Assembly: GCA_034665305.1 (NCBI GenBank)
Contig: JAXDFZ010000010.1
Location: 450,505 to 514,504, forward strand
DNA: 64,000 bases
Source of the DNA: DASXRU01 sp034665305
GTDB lineage: Bacteria; Acidobacteriota; Blastocatellia; Pyrinomonadales; Pyrinomonadaceae
Direction: 5' to 3'
The notes beneath the pieces are model-generated. The model saw nothing but the letters and a program-made list of their open reading frames with translations, searched no databases and was not told the DNA's origin. Below are positions 1-8,430 of this stretch, one piece after another. How positions within the stretch are numbered: the stretch's first letter is position 1; each line of letters begins with the position of its first letter. Made by a program: the position numbers and the translations under genes.

Positions 1-2
1 AT

Positions 3-1604
3 TCAGCCGTTCTGGGCGCCACGATGCAGCCGCGCCAGGCGAAGAACGGCGTTTACGGTTTACCAGCACTGACAGGCCGAACGCTGGCTGAAGACGATCG
101 GGCCGGGGCGCGCGCGCTTTACGACTCGCACAAGGGAACCGGCGCCATCAGTGGCAAACTAGTCGCCGCGCCTTTCAACAACGAATCTTCGTCGCCTGTT
201 TTTGGCGCGCACGTGTTCGCGGAAAGCCTGACGACCGGCAAAGTTGTGGCGGGCAACATCAGTCTCAACACCGGCGAGTATCGCATCGAAGGCCTGGAGC
301 CGGGATCGTATCGCGTGGTCTTACAAAGCCTGGGAGGCTTGATCGCCGCGCCGGACATCACCGGCGCCGGTGGTTCCTACGCAGGATTGTTTGCGACCCG
401 GCCGCTGTTTCGCACGATTGAAACTTCGGAGTTACCGGCGCAAGTAATCAAAGTGGCCGCGAGTGCCGCGAACGCAGTCAACCTGCAACTGCCTTCCGAT
501 CCGCCACCGGCCCTGGTTCCTCAGTTCGCCGGTTTGAACGGCGAGCTTTCGACGACACCGTTACCGCTGGAAGCGGGAAAGAGCTACACGATATTTATAG
601 GCGGCGCCGGCGTCGATCAGGTTTCCGGCGCCGGTATCAGCGCCAGTTCTCCGTTCATCAGGGTAAACCCGGCCAGCCTGGCCGCGGAAAAGTTTGACGC
701 CGGCTATCCCGTCGTTAGTTTCAAAGTTTCAGTTGCGTCCAACGCGCCGTTCGGCGATTACAGTTTGCGTCTGCAGGCGAGCTCGGGAGAAGTCGCTTTT
801 CTTGCCGGAGCGCTAACGATCGATCCGGGCGTCACGGCTTCCGGCTTTACCAATGCCGCAGACGATCCGCAGTTTTTCGTGCGGCAACATTATCTGGATT
901 TTCTGGGCCGCGAACCCGATGCGGACGGGCTCGCCTACTGGAGCAATGAAATCGCGCAGTGTCGATCAGATGCCGCGTGTATCGCGCGTCGACGGATTGG
1001 CGTTTCCGCGGCTTTCTTCGTGGAGACTGAGTTTCAGGAAGCCAGTTCGTTTGTCTACCGGGTTTACAAGGTGGGCCTCGGGCGGCAGCCGACCTTTGCC
1101 GAGTTCACTGCCGATCGCGCACTGCTCGTTGGCGCGCCGACTCTTGAGGCCGGAAAAGAAGCCTTTTCCCAGGCGTTCGTTTCGCGGGCGGAATTTTTGC
1201 GCAGATATCGACCAGAGCTTGCCGCCGATGATTACTCCGACGCGTTGCTGGAAACAGTTCGGCAGGATGCGCGAGTCGATCTTTCCTTCGAGCGCAGCGA
1301 GCTAATCTCGATGTACGACGGCGGCGGAGAAGGACGCGCAGCTATCCTGCGCCATCTGGCCGACGCGCCGACTTTTGCGCGGGCCGAATACAATCGCGCA
1401 TTTGTCCTGATGCAATACTTTGGCTACCTGCGGCGGGATCCGGATGCGGGCGGATATGATTTCTGGCTGAATGTTCTGGATACCAAACTGGCAAATAACA
1501 CCAGCGGCTATCGCTCGATGGTGTGCGCGTTTGTAACTTCCGCGGAATACCAGTCACGCTTCGGGATGCAGGTCACTCGCAATAATGGCGAGTGTGAACG
1601 GTAA
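3..1604 (+). CDS. Metzincin-like secreted protein with DUF4214 domain (5' truncated by window)
   Basis: The frame is open to the left edge, so the start lies outside the window. The first visible residues read SAVLGATM, followed by a segment ending LAEDDRAGARALY. This is how matrixin/metzincin proteases look at the Met-turn and last helix, so the zinc-binding HExxHxxGxxH motif should lie just upstream (inference). Counting from the first internal Met, residues 42-110 resemble a carboxypeptidase regulatory-like beta fold, 165-270 an Ig-like module, and 275-525 a DUF4214 region with the pattern FLGREPDADGLAYW and later YLRRDPDAGGYDFW. The protein ends NNGECER, the same kind of tail as the gene at the right edge of the window. 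It is probably extracellular. The protease call depends on sequence not shown here. Confidence 0.75.
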   Translation, partial: SAVLGATMQPRQAKNGVYGLPALTGRTLAEDDRAGARALYDSHKGTGAISGKLVAAPFNNESSSPVFGAHVFAESLTTGKVVAGNISLNTGEYRIEGLEPGSYRVVLQSLGGLIAAPDITGAGGSYAGLFATRPLFRTIETSELPAQVIKVAASAANAVNLQLPSDPPPALVPQFAGLNGELSTTPLPLEAGKSYTIFIGGAGVDQVSGAGISASSPFIRVNPASLAAEKFDAGYPVVSFKVSVASNAPFGDYSLRLQASSGEVAFLAGALTIDPGVTASGFTNAADDPQFFVRQHYLDFLGREPDADGLAYWSNEIAQCRSDAACIARRRIGVSAAFFVETEFQEASSFVYRVYKVGLGRQPTFAEFTADRALLVGAPTLEAGKEAFSQAFVSRAEFLRRYRPELAADDYSDALLETVRQDARVDLSFERSELISMYDGGGEGRAAILRHLADAPTFARAEYNRAFVLMQYFGYLRRDPDAGGYDFWLNVLDTKLANNTSGYRSMVCAFVTSAEYQSRFGMQVTRNNGECER

Positions 1605-1609
1605 ACCTC

Positions 1610-1696
1610 ACGTCCAAGGTCCAAGGTCCAAAGTCCATTATCTTTGGTTCAGTATCTAAGACTTCAAGTGCCGACGTTGGACGTTGGACTTTGGAC
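1610..1696. repeat. Imperfect inverted repeat of TCCAAGG/CCTTGGA units
   Basis: The left arm (1610-1637) has three tandem GTCCAA(G/A)G units. The right arm (1673-1696) has the complementary GTTGGAC/TTTGGAC units. It fills the gap between two convergent genes, reaching almost to the stop codon of the methyltransferase. It could act as a bidirectional terminator and looks like a dispersed repeat rather than a gene-specific site. Confidence 0.6.
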
Positions 1697-1698
1697 AC

Positions 1699-2976
1699 CT
1701 AACTGTCATTCGCAACAGCGAATGTCACGGCTAGAGGCTCTGAACCTCGTTCTTCAAACCAGCAGATGTCCTGATCGATCAGATCGATCTTCAGGGTGTA
1801 CGTTCCGGTCATCGCCGGCGCGGTGCGCGTTACCTTAAGCCTGACCTGCTCGCCCGGCGCCACGGCGCGTGGTAATGCCGGCACCCCATGGACCTCTTCC
1901 AACAGGTTGTTTGTTTCGTCAAATAATTTTGTCGCCAGCCGCACGGTGCCCGGCGGCGCATAGCGATCGATCAGCCATAACGTATCGCCGGTGTTTTTCA
2001 CGATGAGGTAAAACTCCAGACGTGCTGCTCTTCCAATAACTCGCGGCAGTTCTTGTTCGAGATTGATGTCAGCTCGCAACTTCCCAGGCGCGCGCGTGTT
2101 CGGCATTGACGCCGGTCCAACGGCGGCAACCTTTTTGCAAAGCAGATAGTTGAATCCCGCTTGCTCCTGCATAATGCGTTCCGCCGCGAAGGCTTCGCGC
2201 TCAAATAATCCGCTGATTCCCAGGTAGTCTCCAACGACAGTAAAACCGTGTGTGCGCAACAGAGTCAGCAGGTACTCGCGGCTGAAGGGCGACTCCAGCG
2301 TTTGGTACTGGCGCATTACGCCGCGCAATTCTTCTGCCGACGCGGACCCGGCCGGTGGGCGCTCGCCTTCCAGTACAAACAAGAGCCCGCCGTAGTTAAG
2401 CATCGCCCGCAAGTTAGCAAACACCGCATCTTCATCTTCGAAATGATGCAGTGCGTCGTAGCAAATTACCGCGTCGAACGTTTCCGGCAGTGCGGCGATT
2501 TCAATGTCGTGAACGAAGAATTGATAATTCAGATTGGTTTCCTCATCCACGCGGTAGGGAACGCGCTGCAAACGCTCGCGCGCCAGTTCAATCAAAGTAG
2601 GACTGATGTCGACTCCGGTGACGTGATATCCGAAGCGTGCAAAGTATTCGCACAACCAGCCCGCGCCGCAGCCAACATCCAGAATTCGTGCCCCCGCCGG
2701 AAGCGCCAGGGCGACAGCCATATTGGCAAAGTCGCTGAAGTGGCGATGAGTGTCGGCGTCGGGTCCTTCGCCTTCGTATTTTTCCGAGTGCCGGTGGGCC
2801 AGGTTGTAGAAGGGCTTAGTCAGCAGGTGATGTCGATCGCTGGGCGCCAACTTCTGCGGGTAATCGATGGCGCCGCGTTTGTAATCGATTCCGTCCAGCT
2901 TGCGAAAACGGCGCGACTCTTCCGTCTCATCAACAGCGGGCTGATCAGTTGGTGGTGTTGACATGCCTTCTTTCAT
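1699..2976 (-). CDS. Class I SAM-dependent methyltransferase with C-terminal Ig-like domain
   Basis: The N-terminal half is a Rossmann methyltransferase: motif I ILDVGCGAGWL near residues 97-107, acidic GVDIS after strand 2, and a motif II region reading ICYDALHHFED. The last ~120 residues form a beta-rich module with a typical NTG-x-LW pattern and an ending like DICWFEERGSEPL. A paralogue with the same two-part architecture lies at 24890-26098 and ends NDVCWFALNGSP. Such fusions occur in polysaccharide clusters, where the tail may bind glycan, but the acceptor is unknown. ATG 2976 is used; ATG 2964 is an alternative. Only 32 bases separate it from the membrane protein upstream on the same strand, so the two are probably co-transcribed. 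Confidence 0.8.
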   Translation of the reverse strand: MKEGMSTPPTDQPAVDETEESRRFRKLDGIDYKRGAIDYPQKLAPSDRHHLLTKPFYNLAHRHSEKYEGEGPDADTHRHFSDFANMAVALALPAGARILDVGCGAGWLCEYFARFGYHVTGVDISPTLIELARERLQRVPYRVDEETNLNYQFFVHDIEIAALPETFDAVICYDALHHFEDEDAVFANLRAMLNYGGLLFVLEGERPPAGSASAEELRGVMRQYQTLESPFSREYLLTLLRTHGFTVVGDYLGISGLFEREAFAAERIMQEQAGFNYLLCKKVAAVGPASMPNTRAPGKLRADINLEQELPRVIGRAARLEFYLIVKNTGDTLWLIDRYAPPGTVRLATKLFDETNNLLEEVHGVPALPRAVAPGEQVRLKVTRTAPAMTGTYTLKIDLIDQDICWFEERGSEPLAVTFAVANDS

Positions 2977-3008
2977 AATCGATCCGACACATCCGCCGGC
3001 TAACGATT

Positions 3009-5024
3009 CTAAGGACGGTTCTCAAGCGTAACCGCGTCGGGTTCGATCTTGCTGACCGCGTAGACTTCGTTGCGCCAACCTTCGTTCTCTGAAGTTTCTC
3101 GCGCCGTCGGAGCAAAGCTCTTGATGAAGCGGAGGCGCCGCAAATCGGTTTCGCGCTTCAGAAAATCGGCGACCTCTTTGCGTGTCTGGGGGGAAAGTAG
3201 GGAATTGTGCACCGTAATATATGACACTCTATTCTCTTCCAGCAGATCCAGAAACCGATCGGCAATGGGCTCAGCGCTGCTTAGCTGGCGGAGTTCACGC
3301 TGCAACGCCGGCACAAAACTATAGCTGCCGTTTACTATCGGATGACCATGATCGGCTGCGCGCAACATGTAAACGTGATCCGCATCGCCGATTGGCAGTT
3401 CGATTATGCCGCCGGACATTTTTTGCTGTTTGAGAAACAACGTCATTTCATCTGCGTTGATTTCGCCCTGCATCATTCTTAGGGGCGCCACGTGCAACTC
3501 AAAAAGTATGGCGACCATTATGACTGTGTATGTTGCCACCCGGCCGTATCGCGGCCAACGTTCCGCTACGATCGCGGCGAACCTCTTAGCGCCGAGGCCG
3601 GCCAACAGCGCCAGCCCGAGGTAACAGATCATGCCCCAGCGCGTTGCGACGCGCATGCCCTTAAACACTGGAACAAACTCGTAGAGGAAGCGATAGAAAA
3701 AGAAATTCAGCCCGAACGAACCGGCGAAGCCAATCACTGTCCAGACCAGGGCGTGCCCAAATAACTCTGAGCGGTTCGGAGCCCGAATCGTTTCCACCAG
3801 ATTACAGTCGCCGCTCATCGCGGTCCGCAACCCGCGGGGATACGCAATCAGGCAGCGGACAAACACCGTCAGCGACAGAATAATTAGTGCGTGGTCAGGG
3901 CCTTTGACGGTCAGTAGGGTGTAGCCAAAAGGACGGAAGCGAAACACTTCGTAGCCCAGGCTCAGAATGATGACGACGCCGGCGAGCGCAGTGATAGCAT
4001 CCAGCGACGCGAGTAAGATCCATTGCGAGGATTTTTTCTGTGACAGCTCTTCCTTACCAGGACGCCTCGGCTTAGCGAGGAGAAACGCTGCCAACGCGAG
4101 CAACGGTGCGAGCAACCCCGGAAACAGGACCATCTCCGTAGTTAGCCCAGCAGCGCCAAAGCCGCGCCATACTTGGTTGCGTTCGTCCGACGTCAGCCAG
4201 TTAATCGGCCGTGCCGAATAGTGCATTACCTCGTCGGCACTTCTGACCAGACCGTGCTGCGAAGCGACCCGGCGCAATGGCAGCAAAAACGGAAGCAGCA
4301 ACAACAACGCGGCAGCCATCGTAAGGCCGCCGCGCAACCAGAACTTTTTGTTTTTCCACGCGGCGTTCCGCGTCAGCAGCATCATCGCCGAAGGACTCAA
4401 CGGCAAGACGATCAGGATCAGCCACGTCGTACACGTCAACGCATTCATCAGAAACGCAACGCCTAGCCAGATCGCGCGGCGCCATGTCCGCTTGCGAGCG
4501 AAAAGCACCAGGGCCTCAAACACCAGAGGGATCCAGCCCGCAAAGATCAGATGAAGATGAGACAAGTGATGAAAACGGAAAGGCAGAAAAGCGATTATGA
4601 TTCCCGCCACCCATGCTATGCCGCGGGATCCCGATAACGTTCGGGCGAGACGAAACGTCCCGTAAGCCATGAAGGGAAAACTGATAAACGCCGCGAGGCT
4701 ATAGACAGTGAGCGGGCGAACGCCGATCGCGAAAAGCGGAAAGAAGAGCAGGCTGACGCCATAATCAAACTCTCCGAAAGCCAGCGCATAGCGATACGGG
4801 TAAAAAAACGTGGCGTGAAACAAGTTTAGCGGATCATGGAACGTCTGATGATAGTCCCACCACATCAAGTAAGAGATCGCATACGGATCTCCCGCGTCCG
4901 GGACCCAATCGCGCAGGTGCAGGATCCAGGGCCAGGTCATGATGGCCGTCAAGCCGGCGAAAGCCAGAAAGATCAGAAACTCGCGCAGCCATGGTTGGCG
5001 AATATGCGGTGAAGGGAACTTCAT
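3009..5024 (-). CDS. Multi-spanning membrane protein, YfhO/GT-C-like, glycan-related
   Basis: 671 residues with about 12-13 hydrophobic segments, followed by a soluble C-terminal part (about residues 520-671). An acidic DPYAISYLMWW stretch lies after the first membrane helix, and RFHHLSHLHLIFAGWIPL lies after a later helix. The latter matches YQIHTLHLNLLAGFFLPL and FHEHSPHLSLLAGFFIPL in the proteins at 29390 and 31583. The tail has GIIELPIGDADHVYMLRAAD and NGSYSFVP, as in YfhO-like proteins. These are thought to use polyprenyl-linked sugars or modify surface polymers, but the substrate cannot be read from sequence. ATG at 5024. The methyltransferase follows 32 bases downstream. Confidence 0.7.
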   Translation of the reverse strand: MKFPSPHIRQPWLREFLIFLAFAGLTAIMTWPWILHLRDWVPDAGDPYAISYLMWWDYHQTFHDPLNLFHATFFYPYRYALAFGEFDYGVSLLFFPLFAIGVRPLTVYSLAAFISFPFMAYGTFRLARTLSGSRGIAWVAGIIIAFLPFRFHHLSHLHLIFAGWIPLVFEALVLFARKRTWRRAIWLGVAFLMNALTCTTWLILIVLPLSPSAMMLLTRNAAWKNKKFWLRGGLTMAAALLLLLPFLLPLRRVASQHGLVRSADEVMHYSARPINWLTSDERNQVWRGFGAAGLTTEMVLFPGLLAPLLALAAFLLAKPRRPGKEELSQKKSSQWILLASLDAITALAGVVIILSLGYEVFRFRPFGYTLLTVKGPDHALIILSLTVFVRCLIAYPRGLRTAMSGDCNLVETIRAPNRSELFGHALVWTVIGFAGSFGLNFFFYRFLYEFVPVFKGMRVATRWGMICYLGLALLAGLGAKRFAAIVAERWPRYGRVATYTVIMVAILFELHVAPLRMMQGEINADEMTLFLKQQKMSGGIIELPIGDADHVYMLRAADHGHPIVNGSYSFVPALQRELRQLSSAEPIADRFLDLLEENRVSYITVHNSLLSPQTRKEVADFLKRETDLRRLRFIKSFAPTARETSENEGWRNEVYAVSKIEPDAVTLENRP

Positions 5025-5118
5025 CGACAGTCATTCCAGCGGAGTTTGAAGCGAAGACTTTGGTAAGTGCCGCCGCAGAATAGTTTAATCGGGTAAGAGC
5101 AGCAAGCCGTAGTGCGTA

Positions 5119-5140
5119 GGACAGGCATTCCTGCCTGTCC
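5119..5140. repeat. Perfect hairpin GGACAGGCA-TTCC-TGCCTGTCC
   Basis: A 9-bp perfect stem with a 4-base loop lies in the 214-base divergent gap between the genes at 3009-5024 and 5239-6969. It has no T-run, so it is more likely a dispersed palindrome than a terminator. The rest of the gap shows no convincing promoter. Confidence 0.55.
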
Positions 5141-5238
5141 CTTGATCCGGAATTAACGTCATTTGCCACACACGCCAATGAACTATATAGTGCGCGCCGC
5201 ACTTGATGACACGTTCGGCAGTTATATGAAAGGACTGA

Positions 5239-6969
5239 GTGTCAGAATCACGCCTGGTTCTTCGTCATCCGGCGGAATCAATCTGCGCCCTGGTCCTGCT
5301 GATCATGAGCGCCAACTTAATTTCGCTCGCGGCCAACAAGACAATCACCAACGATGAAGTAGTGCACATTCCGCCGGGCTATGCGTACCTAACGGCCCAC
5401 GATTTTCGCCTGAACCCGGAACACCCGCCCCTCGTGAAGATGTGGGCCACGCTGCCGCTGCTGTGGTTACGACCGGCGCCCGCCGTGGCGACAGAAAACC
5501 TCCAGCAGGACTGGGGTGAGCGTACGCTTACCGCATCAGTAAGCTTCTGGCATCAGAACCGCGATCATTACAAAGCGATCGCAATTCTGGCGCGGTTGCC
5601 GATGGTTGCGCTGACGCTGGGGTTAGGCGTGCTGATCTTCATCTGCGGCCGGCGAATGTTTGGCCTACGCGCAGCGGCCTTTGCAGTCGCTTTGTTTAGC
5701 CTGGAACCGACGATGCTGGGCCATGGCTGGATTGTGCACACAGACATCCCCGCCGCGCTGGGCTATCTGCTTTTCTTTTATGTGTTGCAGAGTTTTTGTC
5801 GCCAACCGGATCTGCGTTGTGCGATATGTTTTGGTCTGGTAACCGCATTTGCACTCTTGACGAAGTTTTCGTTGATTGTGATCTTCCCGGTCTTTCTCGC
5901 CGCGCTCGCTTATGCGCTGTGGCGCAGCCCGATATTGGGAAGCGCGCGCCGGCGCGTTGCTCTTCATTCTCTCGTGGCCGTCGCCCTGGTGCTGTTGACC
6001 ATCAACGCCGCATACTTCTTTCAACATCCGTTCCTCACGCCAGAAGATGCTGCGCTCATGAGGGACACGCGGCATCTCTTTTCGTCACCGGTAATGTTTG
6101 CGGTTAAAGGGCTGGCTCGAATTCTGCCGACTTACTACGTGTTCGGGCTCTACACCGTGATGGTCCATAACCGGCTGGGCCACCCGGCTTCGATTCTGGG
6201 TAACTACGGCACGCTTGGTTGGTGGTATTACTTCCCAGTAGCGTTTGCGCTTAAAACGACCGTGCCTTTCCTCCTGCTTTCGCTAAGCGCCCTTGCGTGG
6301 TCCATATGGCGCACGATCGCGAAACGCGACAAACGGTTTCTGGCGTTGTTGCTGCCCGTTGCTTTGTACCTGGCAGTTTCAATGACGGGCCACATCAACA
6401 TCGGTATCCGCCATATCGCGCCGGTATTTCCTTTCCTTTTCCTACTCGGAGGCGCGGGGCTGGATCGTTTAATGGGGAACGGGCGTCGGGCGAAATTAAC
6501 GCGCATCGTAGTGGTGGTGTTACTGGGCTGGATGGTCGTTGATGCCGTCCGCATCTATCCCGATTACATGTCGTATACGAATGAGCTAAAGCTCAGCCGG
6601 CCTGGTTGGCAGGTACTGTCAGACTCAAACGTAGAGTGGGGCCAGGATGTCGGCGCCCTCGCGAATTATCTGAAACAGCGCCACGAAACGCAGGTGTGTG
6701 GCGCGCTGTCGGGAGGATGGGCGACCCTTGAATTGTACGGTATTCGCCTCGTGGATTTTGCGCCGCGCGATTTCCAACAGGCCCGCACAAAATATGTAGC
6801 GGTGGGCGCGGGAATGTTGAATGGCTCGACCGTGCCCGGAGGTTTGAAAGATGCAAACGGCGCAGCCTTAACTGACGAACAACGCCGGGATTTTTTTGCG
6901 AGCTATAGAACGGCGACGCCGGAGGCAGTATTTGGAAACTCCATCTATTTATATCGCGCGAAGGATTAA
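5239..6969 (+). CDS. GT-C glycosyltransferase, family 39-like (polyprenyl-phosphate-sugar dependent)
   Basis: 576 residues with an N-terminal membrane helix followed by TNDEVVHIPPGYAYL and LNPEHPPLVK. The Asp-Glu pair in the first large loop and the EHPPL motif are hallmarks of ArnT/PMT-like GT39 enzymes, which transfer a sugar from a polyprenyl phosphate on the outer face of the membrane. A second loop reads HGWIVHTDIPAALGYLLFF. About 11 further membrane segments follow, then a ~140-residue periplasmic C-terminus with SDSNVEWGQDVGALANYL. The start is GTG 5239 with AAAGGA four bases upstream; no good ATG lies nearby. The acceptor could be a protein, a lipid or a polysaccharide. The gene ends 15 bases before the convergent ankyrin gene. 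Confidence 0.82.
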   Translation: MSESRLVLRHPAESICALVLLIMSANLISLAANKTITNDEVVHIPPGYAYLTAHDFRLNPEHPPLVKMWATLPLLWLRPAPAVATENLQQDWGERTLTASVSFWHQNRDHYKAIAILARLPMVALTLGLGVLIFICGRRMFGLRAAAFAVALFSLEPTMLGHGWIVHTDIPAALGYLLFFYVLQSFCRQPDLRCAICFGLVTAFALLTKFSLIVIFPVFLAALAYALWRSPILGSARRRVALHSLVAVALVLLTINAAYFFQHPFLTPEDAALMRDTRHLFSSPVMFAVKGLARILPTYYVFGLYTVMVHNRLGHPASILGNYGTLGWWYYFPVAFALKTTVPFLLLSLSALAWSIWRTIAKRDKRFLALLLPVALYLAVSMTGHINIGIRHIAPVFPFLFLLGGAGLDRLMGNGRRAKLTRIVVVVLLGWMVVDAVRIYPDYMSYTNELKLSRPGWQVLSDSNVEWGQDVGALANYLKQRHETQVCGALSGGWATLELYGIRLVDFAPRDFQQARTKYVAVGAGMLNGSTVPGGLKDANGAALTDEQRRDFFASYRTATPEAVFGNSIYLYRAKD

Positions 6970-6984
6970 CCAAGGTGAGCTTAG

Positions 6985-7692
6985 TTACTTTGCTGCGGCC
7001 GGCGAAGGCGTAGCCGGCGGGTTTGTTTTCGGTCCCTGCGCGAGGGCCGCCGTCAGCAAAGCCGCAACATCCTGATGCTTCTGCGCGTTGGCCAGGCTCA
7101 ACGGAGTTTCCCCATCGGCTTTCTTGATATTTGGGTTGGCGCCTTTTTCCAGCAGCAGTTTGACGAGCTCCGTCTTGCCGTTCCAGGACGCTTCCATCAA
7201 CGCCGACTGTCCGTAGATATCACGACCGTTCACGGGAGTGCCTTTAGCAATCAGAGCCTGTGCAGCTTTCAAATCGCCTTTGCTTGACGCTTCCACGAGC
7301 GCGGTGACACTTTTGAAGAGCTCGATAATGTCCTGGTGGGCGGCGGCCAACGAATTTACCGTTTCGCCGTCTTTTTTCTTCGCACTAAGATCGGCGCCGT
7401 GGTCCAACAGCATTTTGACGGTTTCCATGTGCCCGGCAAACGCGGCCTCCATGATGGGCGTGTTGCTGTCGGCACCCCGCATATTCACGTCGACGCCTTT
7501 TTCCAGCCAACCCTTTACGGCCGCCGTGTTGCCATGCGCTGCTTCCTCAAGCATTGCCGTTTCCGCCCGGCCGGGCTGTGCTTTATTTTCAGCCGGCTTG
7601 GCGCCCGGGGCGTTGGGCTCGGTTCCATCCTGACAGCCGGCAAATAAAGCGAGACCGGCGAGCAGCAAAACTAACGAGACGCTACGTAACAT
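6985..7692 (-). CDS. Ankyrin-repeat lipoprotein
   Basis: 235 residues. The N-terminus is a lipoprotein signal with lipobox LFAGC at residues 16-20, so it should be lipid-anchored after export. From about residue 45, four to five ankyrin repeats follow (for example NTPIMEAAFAGHMETVKMLLDHGADL and SALMEASWNGKTELVKLLLEKGANP), with a slightly degenerate middle repeat. The C-terminal 20 residues are Pro/Ala-rich. Ankyrin arrays bind protein partners; the partner here is unknown. ATG 7692 has AGAGGA eight bases upstream. It is convergent with the GT39-like gene and probably monocistronic. Confidence 0.85.
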   Translation of the reverse strand: MLRSVSLVLLLAGLALFAGCQDGTEPNAPGAKPAENKAQPGRAETAMLEEAAHGNTAAVKGWLEKGVDVNMRGADSNTPIMEAAFAGHMETVKMLLDHGADLSAKKKDGETVNSLAAAHQDIIELFKSVTALVEASSKGDLKAAQALIAKGTPVNGRDIYGQSALMEASWNGKTELVKLLLEKGANPNIKKADGETPLSLANAQKHQDVAALLTAALAQGPKTNPPATPSPAAAK

Positions 7693-7784
7693 TGTTAGGT
7701 CCTCTCAGTCGCGCAATGGAATGACGGTGCGACCGAGTCTCGCATAACGCAATCCAGTCGTCAAAAATTCCGGTAGTGCCCCAT

Positions 7785-7950
7785 TTGGGAGTGCGGTGGC
7801 AAGCGAAGCGCGACACCGCTTTGGATTATTCTGAGTGGCACAAACTTCAGTCTGTGAATCTAGTCGCGCCACAATCATCACAGACTGAAGTCTGTGCCAC
7901 TTAGATCCAAAGCGCCGACGCCGGTTCGCTCTGCCGGCGCACTCCAAATT
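7785..7950. repeat. Composite nested inverted-repeat element, copy 1
   Basis: The outer arms are 7785-7828 (starts ATTTGGGAGTGCG and ends CGCTTTGGAT) and 7905-7950 (starts ATCCAAAGCG and ends CGCACTCCAAAT). Inside is a second inverted repeat, 7833-7902, made of two CAGACTGAAGTCTG-type palindromes bounded by AGTGGCA and TGCCACT. The same outer arms occur at 26097-26434 and 35217-35378, in the opposite orientation to this copy. The same core occurs at 13566-13630 and 35265-35331. A short frame across it (7705-7962) reads as repeat-derived peptide and is not a gene. Confidence 0.75.
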
Positions 7951-8082
7951 AGACCCTACCAAATTCTGCTGCCCTGGTGCGGCTAGTGAGGCGGCCGGCC
8001 TGCATACTTGCGTTATACTTCGCGACGGCTTTGCCCAGAACAGTACGACAGATGCCGGAGGGCCTCGCCTTACAGCGCCAAC

Positions 8083-8279
8083 GGCGCGAAATGAATAGCC
8101 TGGGCCAGCGGCCCAGGAATCAGCCGCGAGTCCAACTGGTTAGCGCTGAAAGCGCGAAATAGGATCGGGATTCATGCGATAACTGTTATCCGAGAGGGAT
8201 CCGATTGCGCGCTTTCAGCGCCTTGGAAAACCCACGGCTGTGACCCAGGCCGTTGGCCTGGGCTTTTACATTTCGCGCC
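8083..8279. repeat. Nested palindromic element in the 738-base gene-free stretch
   Basis: The outer arms are 8083-8115 (GCGCGAAATG then CCTGGGCCAGCGGCCCAGG) and 8243-8279 (CCCAGGCCGTTGGCCTGGG then CATTTCGCGC). The inner arms are 8141-8158 (AGCGCTGAAAGCGCGAA) and 8205-8222 (GCGCGCTTTCAGCGCC). With the element at 7785-7950 it occupies most of the gene-free stretch 7693-8430. The remainder (8280-8430) is the leader of the next gene; no clear promoter was identified there. Confidence 0.7.
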
Positions 8280-8430
8280 TTTGGCACTTGGAGTGACTGT
8301 CAAAGACTTCTTGAGCAAAACCCTCGCGCCCATTGAGGGTACACATCAGGGTCTTGGATAACTCTTGATCGAATTCGATAAGCTGCAGTCGCCGGCGCGC
8401 TTGCATCTGTCCAACATCTTCCGTTACTCA

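Noticed and set aside
2248..2961. A 237-codon plus-strand open frame
   Set aside because: Antisense to the methyltransferase, including its SAM motif; no signal of independent coding.
7705..7962. Short minus-strand open frame containing WHRLQSV
   Set aside because: Made entirely of the composite repeat at 7785-7950; no ribosome site. Useful only as a marker of the repeat.
7977..8162. Short plus-strand open frame before the 8431 gene
   Set aside because: Lies in and next to the nested palindrome at 8083-8279; no ribosome site.
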